In this document: piece after piece, positions 43,592 to 53,191 of the stretch
How positions within the stretch are numbered: the first letter of the stretch is position 1
Layout of the letters: each line of letters opens with the position of its first letter
Origin: Bacillota bacterium
GTDB lineage: Bacteria > Bacillota > Proteinivoracia > UBA4975 > VEMY01
Direction of reading: 5' to 3'
Assembly (NCBI GenBank): GCA_009711825.1
Contig: VEMY01000009.1
Location: forward strand, 78,283-142,282
Length of the DNA: 64,000 bases
The notes under the pieces: generated by a model
Databases searched by the model: none
What the model was told of the DNA's origin: nothing
The model's input: only the letters and a program-made list of their open reading frames with translations
Position numbers and translations under genes: made by a program

Positions 43592-43972
43592 ATGGATAGT
43601 AATTTGGCAAAAAGACTTGAAATTCTAAAACATGCTGGTGAAATCGATGTTAAGATTCACGATTCTGTGCAATATTTCCTTGGAATACTGGAGCAAAAGT
43701 ACGACATTCAATTGACGGCCCACAATGGAGCTGCGTTGGTGACTCATCTGGCGATGGCGCTCGCGAGAATTGATAAAGGCAAAGATGTTCAAGGAATGTC
43801 ATCACAGCTTATGTCAGAGGTAGAAAAAAGCAAGTACTATAATGATTTAACACCGTTGATTGTAGAACTTGAACGACATAGCGGACTGGTAATTCCTGAT
43901 TCAGAGCAAGGGTATTTGGCGCTTCATCTTGCTAGTCTGCTCGAAAATATCAAAGGGGGCGAGAATGAATAA
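43592..43972 (+). CDS. yhfY: YhfY-like PRD-domain protein
   Basis: 126 residues forming a single PTS regulation domain (about 20-115; conserved THLAMALARID and SEQGYLALHLASLL with the PRD histidines). ATG 43592 lies six bases after GGAGGG. In E. coli YhfY is about 120 residues and sits next to yhfZ. No DNA-binding part is present, so it may tune YhfZ or respond to HPr phosphorylation. Confidence 0.87.
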   Translation: MDSNLAKRLEILKHAGEIDVKIHDSVQYFLGILEQKYDIQLTAHNGAALVTHLAMALARIDKGKDVQGMSSQLMSEVEKSKYYNDLTPLIVELERHSGLVIPDSEQGYLALHLASLLENIKGGENE

Positions 43973-44061
43973 TCTGTCGCCATGCAAACGGGGAGTTGTT
44001 GCAATCGAATCTTTGTGCAGGGAAGGTACAGTAGGAGCAAATAAAGCCTAGGAGGATAGCT

Positions 44062-44424
44062 ATGATAAAAATCGTTGTCGGAGGCCAAATGGATAAAAAT
44101 AACATCGCCGAATTGCTTGAGCGTCACGGGCAAGACCAGGTAGAGGTAAGTATAAAAAGTGACATAGAGGCAGCACTAGCTGTAAAAAACAATCAGGCAG
44201 ATTATTATTTTGGTGCTTGTGCGACTGGTGCAGGAGGCGCCTTGGCTATGGCTATTGGATTATTGGGCGCTCAATATAGTCTTTCCGTCAGTATGCCGGG
44301 CAAAATTATCGCTGAAAATGAAATTCGTGAGGGGGTGAGGAATGGCAAAAAGGCATTTGGGTTTGTCAATACCGATGCTGAGAAGGTTGTACCCGTTATA
44401 ATCGATGAGATTCTAAAGAAATAG
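44062..44424 (+). CDS. yhfU: YhfU-like DUF2620 protein
   Basis: 120 residues, start ATG 44062 after AGGAGGA. Contains GACATGAGGALAMAIGLLGA and SMPGKIIAENEIREGVRNGK, characteristic of DUF2620. Unknown biochemical role; a small cytoplasmic protein always next to the YhfT membrane protein, which suggests that the two work together in transport. Confidence 0.9.
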   Translation: MIKIVVGGQMDKNNIAELLERHGQDQVEVSIKSDIEAALAVKNNQADYYFGACATGAGGALAMAIGLLGAQYSLSVSMPGKIIAENEIREGVRNGKKAFGFVNTDAEKVVPVIIDEILKK

Positions 44425-44432
44425 GGGGAAGA

Positions 44433-45749
44433 ATGATGGCTTACGATATTAATGTGCTAACTATTGTTGTAATGGCGGCATTGGGAGCAATTTGTGCTTA
44501 CCTTGCCAACCAGAACCTGGCAGTATTTCACGATGGGTTGCGTCCTGTCTATACTCAGTACCTCAACGGTGCGATGGACAGAAAAACCTTATTTGCTACA
44601 AGTTTTGCTTTATCAATCGGTCTGGTCGTTGGGTTTGGAATACCCACCTCAATTGCCGGCACAATTATTATTGTTCATACGGTCATGTTATCTTGTGATA
44701 TGATTGGAACCCTGTTCCAGGAGAAGACCGGAAAATGGCTGGCAACGGCGGTCGGTGCCCTGTTTGCTGTAGCATTGTTGTTTGGCATGCAAACTATTAT
44801 GAATTTGTTTGAAGTACTGCCAATCAATTTCACAGACGATTTAAGCAGCGTTGGAGCTTTGATTATTGTTGCTTTTTCAGTTTTCCCGGCACTGGCTGTT
44901 GCCTATCAGGCAGGATTTAAGAGCGGTGCAGTAGTTCTATTGCTGACCATGCTTGTTAAGCAAGTTACTGTAGTTTATGGTAGTTTTACATTTAATTCAG
45001 TAAACGTAGCTCTGAACCCTGATGGAATGGCTCTCTTATTTGCAATTCTTGCAATGGTGTTTGTGGCCGCCAGGAGTTCCAAAGGTGAAGGATCTGAAAC
45101 AGCCGATGCTTTTGCAATATTCTCAGCAAATATTGATCGCATTAAACAGAACATTTTTATTCTCGGAATTAGTGGCGGTATCGTAGCTATTGCAACAACA
45201 CTGCTTCTGATTGCAGAGGGCCCTGCTTCTCTGGTGCTTACGGTTGAAGGGCAATATAATGAGGCCGCGATGGTCGCACTCGGGAGGGCTATGGGCTTTA
45301 TTCCCCTGGTCATGACCACTGCAATTGTTTCGGGCGTCTACTCGCCCGCAGGTACCAAGATGGTCCATATCCCCGCTATTCTTTTAATCAACGCAGGGAT
45401 CATGGGATTAGTCGGTTCTTTTGTGATTGGTGCTTTGATAATGGTAATCGAAGTGCTGCTCCTTGGTTTTATTGCCAGAGGTTTGGACAAGTTCCCCGGC
45501 ATGAAAGAACTTGGTGATAATACACGGACTGCAATGTCCAAGGTGTTGGATATCGCTCTGCTGGTTGGTGGTATGTTGGCGGCCAACGCAATTGCCCCAA
45601 CTTTGGGTTACATTTGGGTAATCGGGTTGCATTTCCTTAATCAGTCTTCACCAAAGCCAATTCCTTCAATGGCAGTTGGACCTCTTGGTGCGATTACCAT
45701 TGGCTTGCTCGTCAACGTATTGCATTTAATCGGGTTATTCCCGCAATAA
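44433..45749 (+). CDS. yhfT: YhfT-like membrane transporter
   Basis: 438 residues with about eleven membrane helices, length matching E. coli YhfT (about 434). ATG 44433 follows GGGGGAA. The N-terminal AYLANQNLAVFHDGLRPVYT and central NPDGMALLFAILAMVF are recognisable. It is the probable importer of the yhf pathway substrate, with YhfU as partner. Substrate unknown. Confidence 0.9.
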   Translation: MMAYDINVLTIVVMAALGAICAYLANQNLAVFHDGLRPVYTQYLNGAMDRKTLFATSFALSIGLVVGFGIPTSIAGTIIIVHTVMLSCDMIGTLFQEKTGKWLATAVGALFAVALLFGMQTIMNLFEVLPINFTDDLSSVGALIIVAFSVFPALAVAYQAGFKSGAVVLLLTMLVKQVTVVYGSFTFNSVNVALNPDGMALLFAILAMVFVAARSSKGEGSETADAFAIFSANIDRIKQNIFILGISGGIVAIATTLLLIAEGPASLVLTVEGQYNEAAMVALGRAMGFIPLVMTTAIVSGVYSPAGTKMVHIPAILLINAGIMGLVGSFVIGALIMVIEVLLLGFIARGLDKFPGMKELGDNTRTAMSKVLDIALLVGGMLAANAIAPTLGYIWVIGLHFLNQSSPKPIPSMAVGPLGAITIGLLVNVLHLIGLFPQ

Positions 45750-45756
45750 CCGATTT

Positions 45757-45779
45757 GGATGGGGGGGGGACCCCCATCC
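45757..45779 (+). terminator. Hairpin between yhfT and yhfS
   Basis: GGATGGGGG / CCCCCATCC with a G-rich loop. There is no T run; probably partial termination or processing within the operon. Confidence 0.5.
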
Positions 45780-45932
45780 AGCCTAATTATTACTAACTTT
45801 GCCAATACCTGAACGTAGGTTCTGAAGAATTCGATTTCCAATGATATGTGCTCCAGGCCTGCGTAAAGTTTCATATAGGTTAGACTATAGGCAACCGTTT
45901 AACGTTGCCAATGTATGGAGGGAGGCATTATT

Positions 45933-47030
45933 TTGAGAACGTATCCGCTTCACAGTATAGATGTTGAACAGGCTAAGCAATTGCAGTTCAAACTGGTGGA
46001 TGTGATACATCGGAATTTTAGTGGTGAGGAGTTTTTACAGGCCGGTGATTATGGAGTCGTTCCCGGTTTGGGGAAACCGCAGCAGACAGTTAAAGTGGAA
46101 AAAGTGCTTGCAGATTTCTTTGATTGTGAGGCGGCAATATTGGTAAGGGGCGCGGGAACAGGAGCCATCAGGAATGTTTTCCACGCTGTTGTAAAGCCCA
46201 ATCAGAGAATAATAGTTCATCAAGCCCCTGTCTACCCATCTACCAAGGTGATAATCCACTCTATGGGGTTAAAGCAGGTCCCCTTAGACTTCAATGACAT
46301 TAACTCCTTTGACGAAGAACTAATTAAGTCATCAGACTTTGCCCTGATTCAATACTCACGACAGCAGCTCAACGACAGTTATAATATGAAAATTGTGATT
46401 GATAGATTAAAGGCGATTAACAAAGATATTATTATTCTTACCGATGATAACTATGTTGCGATGAAAACCGCAAAAATTGGCGCCCAATTAGGGGCGGATG
46501 TTTCAGCATTTTCTCTGTTTAAGCTATTAGGCCCTGAGGGTATAGGGTGTGTTGTAGGTTCGCGGAGAATAATTAATAGAATCAAGGAGCTCAATTATTC
46601 AGGAGGCAGTCAAGTTCAGGGGGCCGAGGCGATGGAGGCGCTGAGAGCATTGGTCTATGCGCCAGTAGCCTTGGCTATTCAAGCGGAGGAAGGCAATAAG
46701 ATTGTGGACAGGTTGAAATCTGGCGAGGTGTCGGGAGTCAAAACCGCGTACATCGCCAATGCCCAATCACGAGTTATTCTGGTGGAATTTGAGCGGCCTG
46801 TGGCAAAGAAAGTGCTACAGAATTGTAATCAGCTTGGTGGCGCGCCTCATCCCGTGGGGGCTGAGTCTAAATACGAAGTGACTGCTATGTTCTATCGGGT
46901 CTCTGGTACTTTTTTGGAAAAAGACCCCGGCCTTGCAGATCGGATGATTAGGATTAACCCCATGCGTGCAGGGGCGGACACAGTGATAAGAGTTCTAAGC
47001 GAGGCCTTGGAGCAGTTAGGTGTGTGTTAA
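45933..47030 (+). CDS. yhfS: YhfS-like PLP-dependent enzyme
   Basis: 365 residues; the start is TTG 45933, with AGGGAGG about eight bases upstream, rather than the ATG that overlaps that site. Fold type I PLP enzyme: ILVRGAGTGAIRN near 80 for cofactor phosphate, TDDNYVA for the Asp, and the Lys in FSLFKLLGPEGIG. Related to cysteine-desulfurase or aminotransferase-like lyases. Fits an amino-compound pathway with YhfX (racemase-like) and Php. Confidence 0.88.
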   Translation: MRTYPLHSIDVEQAKQLQFKLVDVIHRNFSGEEFLQAGDYGVVPGLGKPQQTVKVEKVLADFFDCEAAILVRGAGTGAIRNVFHAVVKPNQRIIVHQAPVYPSTKVIIHSMGLKQVPLDFNDINSFDEELIKSSDFALIQYSRQQLNDSYNMKIVIDRLKAINKDIIILTDDNYVAMKTAKIGAQLGADVSAFSLFKLLGPEGIGCVVGSRRIINRIKELNYSGGSQVQGAEAMEALRALVYAPVALAIQAEEGNKIVDRLKSGEVSGVKTAYIANAQSRVILVEFERPVAKKVLQNCNQLGGAPHPVGAESKYEVTAMFYRVSGTFLEKDPGLADRMIRINPMRAGADTVIRVLSEALEQLGVC

Positions 47031-47062
47031 TTACAATATCCCGTTAATGAGAGGTAGGTTGA

Positions 47063-47977
47063 ATGTATATACAAACTGTGCAGGGTTGGAAAGAAGCTGA
47101 TGAGCTTGGCAAAACCTACTGCCATGAACATTTGCAACTAGATCTATCTGGCCAAAAGCAGGACCCGGACACCAACTTCGACGACCTAGAGGCAGTGATC
47201 GCGGAGTGCTCGCGTCTGGCCGACCGGGGTCTTGGCGCGCTGGTGGAAGTGACCAATCGGGGCATGGGCCGCAATGTGGCGGCAATGCAGCGGGTAAGCA
47301 GTGAGACCGGTATCCATGTAATTGCTTCCACCGGATTTTACAAAGAACCGTATCTGCCAGACTATTTCTATACTGAGACAGAGGCGGCCCTGGTCAGAAT
47401 GTTGCTCACCGATATCCTGGAAGGGATGGACGGCACTGGTGTGAGGGCCCATGTCATAGGCGAGGTGGGCACCAGCAGAGATCAGATCACTGACGAAGAG
47501 CGCCGGCTCTTCCGGGTGGCTGCTGCTGCTCATTGTGAGACGGGGCATCCTGTCTACACTCATACCACCCTGGGCACAATGGCCCTGGAGCAGCTGGCCC
47601 TGTTGAAGGAGCGGGGAGTGGACCTGACCCGGGTGGCAATTGGCCACTTGGACTTAGCTTGCGACCGGGAGTACCATCTCCGGATTGCCGATCAGGGATG
47701 CTTTCTTGCCTTTGATACCATTGGCAAGCTCAATTACGAGCGTGATGAAGCCCGGGCTGAGCATCTGCGAGCCCTGTTTGACCGCGGCCATGGCGGGCAG
47801 ATTCTCCTGTCCCAGGATGTTACTCGCAAATCTCATTTGGAGAAGAACGGCGGCATTGGCTACAGTTATCTGCTGGATAAATTCGTGCCGCTGTTGCAGG
47901 AATACAGGTTTACCGACAGCGACTTGGAGCAGGTGCTTGTCACCAACCCGGGTAAATTCCTGGCCGTGAGCAGGTGA
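47063..47977 (+). CDS. php: Phosphotriesterase homology protein (Php)
   Basis: 304 residues, start ATG 47063 after GAGAGGTAGG. An amidohydrolase-superfamily TIM barrel with metal ligands in CHEHL (His21, His23), GEVGTS (Glu where phosphotriesterase has a carboxylated Lys), THTTLG, GHLDL and SQDVTRKS (Asp). Known homologues in E. coli lack phosphotriesterase activity; lactonase or related hydrolysis is likely. It lies within the yhf operon. Confidence 0.92.
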   Translation: MYIQTVQGWKEADELGKTYCHEHLQLDLSGQKQDPDTNFDDLEAVIAECSRLADRGLGALVEVTNRGMGRNVAAMQRVSSETGIHVIASTGFYKEPYLPDYFYTETEAALVRMLLTDILEGMDGTGVRAHVIGEVGTSRDQITDEERRLFRVAAAAHCETGHPVYTHTTLGTMALEQLALLKERGVDLTRVAIGHLDLACDREYHLRIADQGCFLAFDTIGKLNYERDEARAEHLRALFDRGHGGQILLSQDVTRKSHLEKNGGIGYSYLLDKFVPLLQEYRFTDSDLEQVLVTNPGKFLAVSR

Positions 47978-48087
47978 TGCAGCATCCTCTGCTAACGGGC
48001 TGACCATCGACCGGGTACAGCAATGCAGTGGTGGATATTAGTCGAACGAGGTTTTGAGTTCCATTGACAGATAGGTGGTGACAGTGA

Positions 48088-49266
48088 ATGTTTCTGGAAG
48101 CGACAATGAAGAGAAATCCCCGGCTGATGGAGGCAGCGGTTAGACTGCACCGGGATGGGCATATCCGGCCCAACACCTATGTCATCGACATGGATGCCCT
48201 GCGCCAGAATGTGCGGGGACTGGTGCAGGCTGCGCGGCAGTCCGGGCTTGAACTATATATGATGACCAAGCAGGTGGGGCGGAATCCGGCAATTGCCCAG
48301 GAGATTGCCGCCTGTGGGATCGAAAAGGCCGTGGCCGTGGACCCTTGGGAGGCATTGACACTGGCTAAGGCAGGCATTCGGCTTGGTAACGTTGGCCATC
48401 TGGTGCAAATTCCCTCCGGCATGCTGCGGGAGATTATTACCCAGCGGCCGGAGGTAATTACCCTTTTTTCTGTAGCCAAGGCCAGGGAAGTGAGCGCTGT
48501 TGCCGCCGAACTGGGGGTTACGCAGAAGGTCCTGATGAAGGTTGTCGGCCCTGAAGACATGATTTATGAGGGGCAGACCGGCGGTTTCCCGGAGGCGGAG
48601 CTTGTGGCTGCGGCCCAGGAGATTGGCGCCCTGCCCAACCTCCAGATTGCCGGGGTGACGGCGTTCCCCTGTCTACTCTATGATGCCGAGGCAGCGGAAT
48701 TTGCCAAGACACCCAACTTCGCCACCGTACTTAGGGCGGCGGAAAGCCTGCGCCAGGAATTGAATCTGGAGATTGAGCAGGTCAACACTCCCAGCGGCAC
48801 ATCGATTGCCACGCTGCCCATTCTGGCGGAAACAGGCGCTACCCACGGTGAGCCCGGCCATTCTTTTACCGGCACAACCCCCTCCCATGCCAATCGGGAT
48901 TTGCCGGAGTTGCCGGCAATGGTCTATGTGACCGAGGTCTCCCATATCTACGACAATCTGGCATATGTTTATGGCGGCGGCTTCTATCGACGCTCAAATA
49001 TGAGGCAGGCGGCTGTGGGAAAAGGATGGCCGGAAATGGCCGCTAATATCCTTGCGGTGCGAGAGATTGCCCCCGAGGCCATCGATTACCATGGCGTGCT
49101 CAGTCTGGAGTCGGGACGTGCCCAGGTGGGCGATACCGCTATCTATTCCTTCCGCACCCAGATTTTTGTCACCCGGGCGGAGGTGGCCCTGGTGTACGGA
49201 ATCAGCAAGGGAGAGCCGAAGCTTGCGGGGATTTACGACAGTCTGGGTAGGGAAAGCCAATGGTAA
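48088..49266 (+). CDS. yhfX: YhfX-like alanine-racemase-fold protein
   Basis: 392 residues, start ATG 48088 after AGGTGG. The N-terminal PLP barrel of alanine-racemase type is seen in NTYVIDMDALRQNVRGLVQA and MMTKQVGRNPAIAQ, where the Lys is the likely PLP anchor. A C-terminal beta domain follows. Overlaps yhfW by seven bases. Probable racemase or PLP lyase on an amino acid or phosphonate-like amino compound; unproven. Confidence 0.9.
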   Translation: MFLEATMKRNPRLMEAAVRLHRDGHIRPNTYVIDMDALRQNVRGLVQAARQSGLELYMMTKQVGRNPAIAQEIAACGIEKAVAVDPWEALTLAKAGIRLGNVGHLVQIPSGMLREIITQRPEVITLFSVAKAREVSAVAAELGVTQKVLMKVVGPEDMIYEGQTGGFPEAELVAAAQEIGALPNLQIAGVTAFPCLLYDAEAAEFAKTPNFATVLRAAESLRQELNLEIEQVNTPSGTSIATLPILAETGATHGEPGHSFTGTTPSHANRDLPELPAMVYVTEVSHIYDNLAYVYGGGFYRRSNMRQAAVGKGWPEMAANILAVREIAPEAIDYHGVLSLESGRAQVGDTAIYSFRTQIFVTRAEVALVYGISKGEPKLAGIYDSLGRESQW

Positions 49267-50453
49267 AGAAGCGAGTGCTATTATTGGTTGTCGACAGTCT
49301 TGGCGTCGGCCATATGGCTGATGTCCGGGAGGTTCGCCCCCAGGACGAGGGCGCCAATACCCTGGGCCACATTCTCGAACAGCTGCCCAATCTGCGAATC
49401 CCCAATCTGCTAGCGCTGGGCGCCGGTAAATTGCTTGGGGACAACACGCCGGCGCGGGGTGTCTACGGAAAGTTGAACTTGCAGCATCAGGGCGCCGACA
49501 GCTATATGGGTCACCAGGAGCTGATGGGATCCCGGCCCCAAAAGCCACTACTCGTGCCCTTTGAAAATGTAATTGATGAAGTGAAGGCCGGCCTGGAGGC
49601 AGCCGGTTTTACGGCCGAGATTCCCGAACCCCAATTACCCTACCTGCTGGTGGAGGGTTTGGTGGTCGTGGCGGACAATATCGAGACCGATTACGGACAA
49701 ATCTATAATGTCTCGGCGTCGCTGACCGAGATTAGCTTCGAACATGTGCTGGCGATTGGACGCAAGGTCCGAGAGCTGGTCCAGGTGAACCGGGTAATTG
49801 CCCTGGGCGGTATGGTCAGCCCGGAGCAGCTAAGGGCAAGCATTGAGCGGCGGGATGATGGCTTGGTCGGTGTGAACTCGCCTCGCTCCGGCGTCTATGG
49901 GTCCGGCTACCGGGTCCGGCATCTGGGGCTGGGGATTGACCCCTCCCAACAGCTGCCGGCCCTGCTGGCGGAAAAAGGTTGCCAGGTCAGCCTGATAGGT
50001 AAGATGCAGGATGTGATCGAGGCGGAGCAGGCACAAAAGCTTCCGGCGGTGGAGACGGATTTGGTTCTGTCCTTGGCGGAGGAACAATTTCAGGCTATTG
50101 AGTGCGGTTTAGTGGCGGCCACGGTCCAGGAGACAGACCTGGCCGGCCATGCCCAGGATGTGGAGCGCTATGGACGCAAGCTGGAGCTGGTGGACGTTTT
50201 TCTCGGCAGGTTTATGGAGCAGATGAATGCAGGCGATGCGCTCTTTGTGACCGGCGACCACGGCAACGACCCGACCATCGGCCACAGCCAGCACACCCGG
50301 GAGAAGACACCGCTATTGGCATATAGCACACAGTTCCGGGCGGCAGGCATCGGCGAGCGGACGACCCTCTCGGATATAGCGGCAACAATTGCCGCATACT
50401 TCGCCAGTAGGCCCCCGGCCAACGGCAGGAGCTTCCTCGGCGATATAACGTAA
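49260..50453 (+). CDS. yhfW: YhfW-like phosphopentomutase-superfamily protein
   Basis: 397 residues (E. coli YhfW is about 408). Alkaline-phosphatase superfamily: N-terminal VVDSLGVGHMAD metal site, and GDHGNDPTIGHSQHTREKTP near the end, the DH...H ligands shared with phosphopentomutase. Suggests phosphate transfer within the pathway substrate. Its start overlaps the yhfX stop. Last gene of the operon. Confidence 0.9.
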   Translation: MVKKRVLLLVVDSLGVGHMADVREVRPQDEGANTLGHILEQLPNLRIPNLLALGAGKLLGDNTPARGVYGKLNLQHQGADSYMGHQELMGSRPQKPLLVPFENVIDEVKAGLEAAGFTAEIPEPQLPYLLVEGLVVVADNIETDYGQIYNVSASLTEISFEHVLAIGRKVRELVQVNRVIALGGMVSPEQLRASIERRDDGLVGVNSPRSGVYGSGYRVRHLGLGIDPSQQLPALLAEKGCQVSLIGKMQDVIEAEQAQKLPAVETDLVLSLAEEQFQAIECGLVAATVQETDLAGHAQDVERYGRKLELVDVFLGRFMEQMNAGDALFVTGDHGNDPTIGHSQHTREKTPLLAYSTQFRAAGIGERTTLSDIAATIAAYFASRPPANGRSFLGDIT

Positions 50454-50456
50454 AAT

Positions 50457-50487
50457 ATTAACGGGCGGCCACTGGCCGCCCGTTAAT
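50457..50487. terminator. Bidirectional terminator, 15-base arms
   Basis: ATTAACGGGCGGCCA and its exact reverse complement around one C, between the convergent yhfW and lipoprotein genes. Serves both strands. Confidence 0.85.
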
Positions 50488-50491
50488 ATTG

Positions 50492-51025
50492 TTAATCTAT
50501 ATCTTCCTCAAAGAACACTTGTATCTGAACATAGTCAGGATCGTTATACCACAAATCTGTTTCAATCATTACCGCAAATCCATTCCACAACCAGTTGCCG
50601 CCAATTCCATGCCAGGTTTCCACCATTTCAAAACTACCTTGGGCCTCGGCTACTTCCAGATAGTAATCGATTACTTCTTCCCGGGTGGTTCCGCCGGGAG
50701 CAACAAGTGTCCAGCCCGGATAATCACTGTTCCAAGGTGGCTCATGCCAGGCAGCGTCCACTGCAGAACCGGGGTATGCCAGCCAGGGGTCTGGTAATTC
50801 ATCAGCGGCGTCCGCCTGATACCCTTCAGGCAAGCCGTCGGCATGACCATTATCACCATTACCGTTGTCGTCATCGACAGGTCCAGGTTCATTTACACCG
50901 TTATCTACACCGTTATCAGGCCCATCAGCATCATTGCCATCATCCACCGGAGCGCCGCCACACCCTACAGCCAACACAAGCACTAGCAAAATAAGGCCCG
51001 CGACATATAATCTACGCTTATACAT
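50492..51025 (-). CDS. Lipoprotein with acidic Asp/Asn/Gly linker
   Basis: 177 residues: lipobox LAVGCGGA, a low-complexity linker rich in Asp, Asn and Gly (about residues 25-65), then a domain starting LPDPWLAYPGSAV that is shared with the lipoprotein at 40684. ATG 51025 has AGGAGG eight bases upstream. The linker may act as a spacer through the cell wall. Unknown function. Confidence 0.8.
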   Translation of the reverse strand: MYKRRLYVAGLILLVLVLAVGCGGAPVDDGNDADGPDNGVDNGVNEPGPVDDDNGNGDNGHADGLPEGYQADAADELPDPWLAYPGSAVDAAWHEPPWNSDYPGWTLVAPGGTTREEVIDYYLEVAEAQGSFEMVETWHGIGGNWLWNGFAVMIETDLWYNDPDYVQIQVFFEEDID

Positions 51026-51209
51026 AGCCCATTCCTCCTAAATCAAGATTATATCATCATTATTAGATTTCTCGTTTAATTATCAAAACCCTTTTAATTA
51101 ATAATTTTATGAACCTTTGTTGCTGCATTGGCCACCACTGGCGACTACTCTAATTCTTATAAGAAAACAGTGTTATCTCTTTAGGTAAGCTCTTCGCGTA
51201 GCGGCTTGG

Positions 51210-51773
51210 CTATTCCTGGCTAAACAATTGCACAACAAATTCATCTTCTGTCAGACTCAGGCTGTCATCTTTGAGATATAGAAACGGCTCATCTATATCT
51301 CGCTGTCCGGGCAGGTAGTCACTAAGTGAACCCTCATGGGATCCGCAAAGGACGTAGGCGCCTGTCAGGTCTTCTATTGGGTTGATACTTTTTGTAGCCA
51401 GAAAAAATTCCTCCGGATCATCAACTTCAATGTTCAGGTCCATGTTAATATAAATAGTTTCTCTGTATAGGCTCTCTCGTGCGCGCAATTTCGGCCTCCG
51501 CCTAGGGATAGAAACAAATCCATTTCTATCTGTCGTGAGCCTTTCTACATAGACCGATCGGTATTTGGTGGATTGCAGGGTGGGGATGCCCAGGAAATGG
51601 GGGTTTTGGGCCGACTGTAAACGGTAATACACAACAGCGTTGGATACCGGCTCCATTGTTTCATCAGCCAAAACCTGAATTGTCAGCGGTCGCACTTCAT
51701 TTGTCCATAATGGTATGTGATACGCGCTAGCCACAATCAGCAGGCCTGTCGCTGCCAAAATCAGTTTCTTCAT
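51210..51773 (-). CDS. Exported or membrane-anchored protein of unknown function
   Basis: 187 residues with an N-terminal hydrophobic segment (KKLILAATGLLIVASAYHI). The outer part begins with LTIQVLADETMEPVSNAVVY, which looks like the first strands of a carboxypeptidase-regulatory-like (Ig/CNA-B type) domain. ATG 51773 overlaps the previous gene by four bases (ATGA), so the two are co-translated. Family not certain. Confidence 0.65.
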   Translation of the reverse strand: MKKLILAATGLLIVASAYHIPLWTNEVRPLTIQVLADETMEPVSNAVVYYRLQSAQNPHFLGIPTLQSTKYRSVYVERLTTDRNGFVSIPRRRPKLRARESLYRETIYINMDLNIEVDDPEEFFLATKSINPIEDLTGAYVLCGSHEGSLSDYLPGQRDIDEPFLYLKDDSLSLTEDEFVVQLFSQE

Positions 51774-52374
51774 TCGGCGTAATCCTCAATCAGCAGAGAA
51801 ATAATTCGCACCCGGCGCTGGCTGTTTATGAGATTCTCCCGTGTATATGAGCTCAGTTCCTCATTCAATTGGCCGCCAGAAAGAAAGTAGGCCAGCATAA
51901 CTGGTTCTCCCACCGTGAGATCTTGAGCGGGTAACTCCAGGGTTGCTACGCCGGAAGTCGGATCCTCGGTTAAGATGCCTCTGTTGTGGAGCATGGTTTT
52001 GCCATTAGTCGACCCCGCCTGAAAGTAAAACTGCCATAAGAAGTCCGATTCAGCGGTATCCAGGCGATTGAAGGAAAGGTGTAGACGACCAATGAAATCA
52101 AAATCGGGGTCATTGCTGGTATAGGGATTGTGATTTTCTCATAAAAAGCAAGTCGTTCCACATGCTTGCCGTCTTCGTAGGTGTCCATCCACACTGACAG
52201 CTGTTTGGGATTGTCCAAGGGTATGTTTAGGTCATAAGTAATTGCCATGTCGTTAAAATTTTGAGTGGTTTCTAGTACGGAGTCATCAACGGGCATGATA
52301 TGATAGGTATCTTGGGCGCAACCAGCAAAAGCTATGGACAATAATATAGCGAGCAGCAAGGAAAAGTTCCTCAT
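51770..52374 (-). pseudogene. Lipoprotein gene with single frameshift
   Basis: ATG 52374 (GGAGG six bases upstream) starts a lipoprotein with lipobox SIAFAGCAQ. It runs to about LAFYEK, after which its frame loses protein character. One frame over, coding-like sequence continues at once as ENHNPYTSNDPDFDFIGRLH and onwards to RVRIISLLIEDYAE, stopping at 51770. Adding one G in GAGAAAATC near 52140 would join them (YEENHN). About 200 residues if intact. It is coupled to the gene at 51210. Confidence 0.75.
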
Positions 52375-52394
52375 TCCGGACCTCCTTTGATAAA

Positions 52395-52431
52395 TTGACC
52401 CATTATTTGGTCTTTTATGGTATAATATACC
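52395..52431 (+). promoter_or_regulatory. Promoter with palindromic -10 region
   Basis: TATAAT at 52421 with a TGG extended element, inside the palindrome GGTATAATATACC. TTGACC lies 20 bases upstream, a longer spacer than usual. It drives the DinB-like gene at 52472. Confidence 0.5.
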
Positions 52432-52471
52432 AGCCATAAACACCGAAAGCCATGAAGAGAGAGGAAACCAT

Positions 52472-53191
52472 ATGGCGCAGTTGAAGGTATTTGCCGAAAC
52501 AGGAGCAGATGGCGGCTGTCTGCTTTTCACCTTTGAGCCGCCAGGAATGTTGGCTCGGGGAAACAGTGTGGAGGAAGCTCTGGGGCAGGCGTCTTCGGCG
52601 GCGTCGAGACTTGATACTTTTCTTGCCGAATGTGGCCGGCCATATCCCGGTGCCGGGCCCAGTCCGGAAATCCTTGTCGCTGAAACAGTTAAGCGCCGCG
52701 GCAAAGTGGCCAATGGCAACACATCGGTCAGCTTCCAGAAAGATAAAGAACCCCTGGAGGCAGAAGAGATACCCCGATTCCTGACAGTGCTGGCGCATCA
52801 GCGCAAGGAACTGTTGGACCTGAAGGCGGAAATTCCCCAGGAGACCTATGGATTCAAGTTCCTCCCCCATCGTAAGACCATTGAGGAGCAGCTTAAACAT
52901 ATCGCCGCCTGTGAGCGTTGGTATTTATCCCGCCTCTGGACTGATTTGCCCCGATTGCCCAGAGCCAAGGACGTTTGGGAGAAGCTGGCTCTGAACCGTG
53001 AATTGGTTGAGCAAGTGATGCAGGATCTCACCCCTGAGGACCGGGCCCGGGTTGTCGGGATAGAGGGGGAGGTATGGACCTGTCGCAAGGTGTTGCGCAG
53101 GCTGATGTATCATGAGCGCTTCCACATCGATACAACTAAGCGGGACTTGAGCATGTTTTTGTCAGGATGCCGAAATGATAGTGAGAAATAG
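52472..53191 (+). CDS. DinB-family protein with HicB-like N-terminus
   Basis: 239 residues. The first 75 resemble a HicB-type domain (GCLLFTFEPPGMLARGNSVE, EEALGQASSA). The C-terminal 140 form a DinB-like four-helix bundle (EQLKHIAACERWYLSRLW and RRLMYHERFHIDTTKRDL, with metal-type His). ATG 52472 follows AGAGGAAA. DinB proteins are metal-dependent thiol-transferase-like enzymes or stress proteins of unknown activity. The fusion is known in Clostridia. Confidence 0.8.
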   Translation: MAQLKVFAETGADGGCLLFTFEPPGMLARGNSVEEALGQASSAASRLDTFLAECGRPYPGAGPSPEILVAETVKRRGKVANGNTSVSFQKDKEPLEAEEIPRFLTVLAHQRKELLDLKAEIPQETYGFKFLPHRKTIEEQLKHIAACERWYLSRLWTDLPRLPRAKDVWEKLALNRELVEQVMQDLTPEDRARVVGIEGEVWTCRKVLRRLMYHERFHIDTTKRDLSMFLSGCRNDSEK

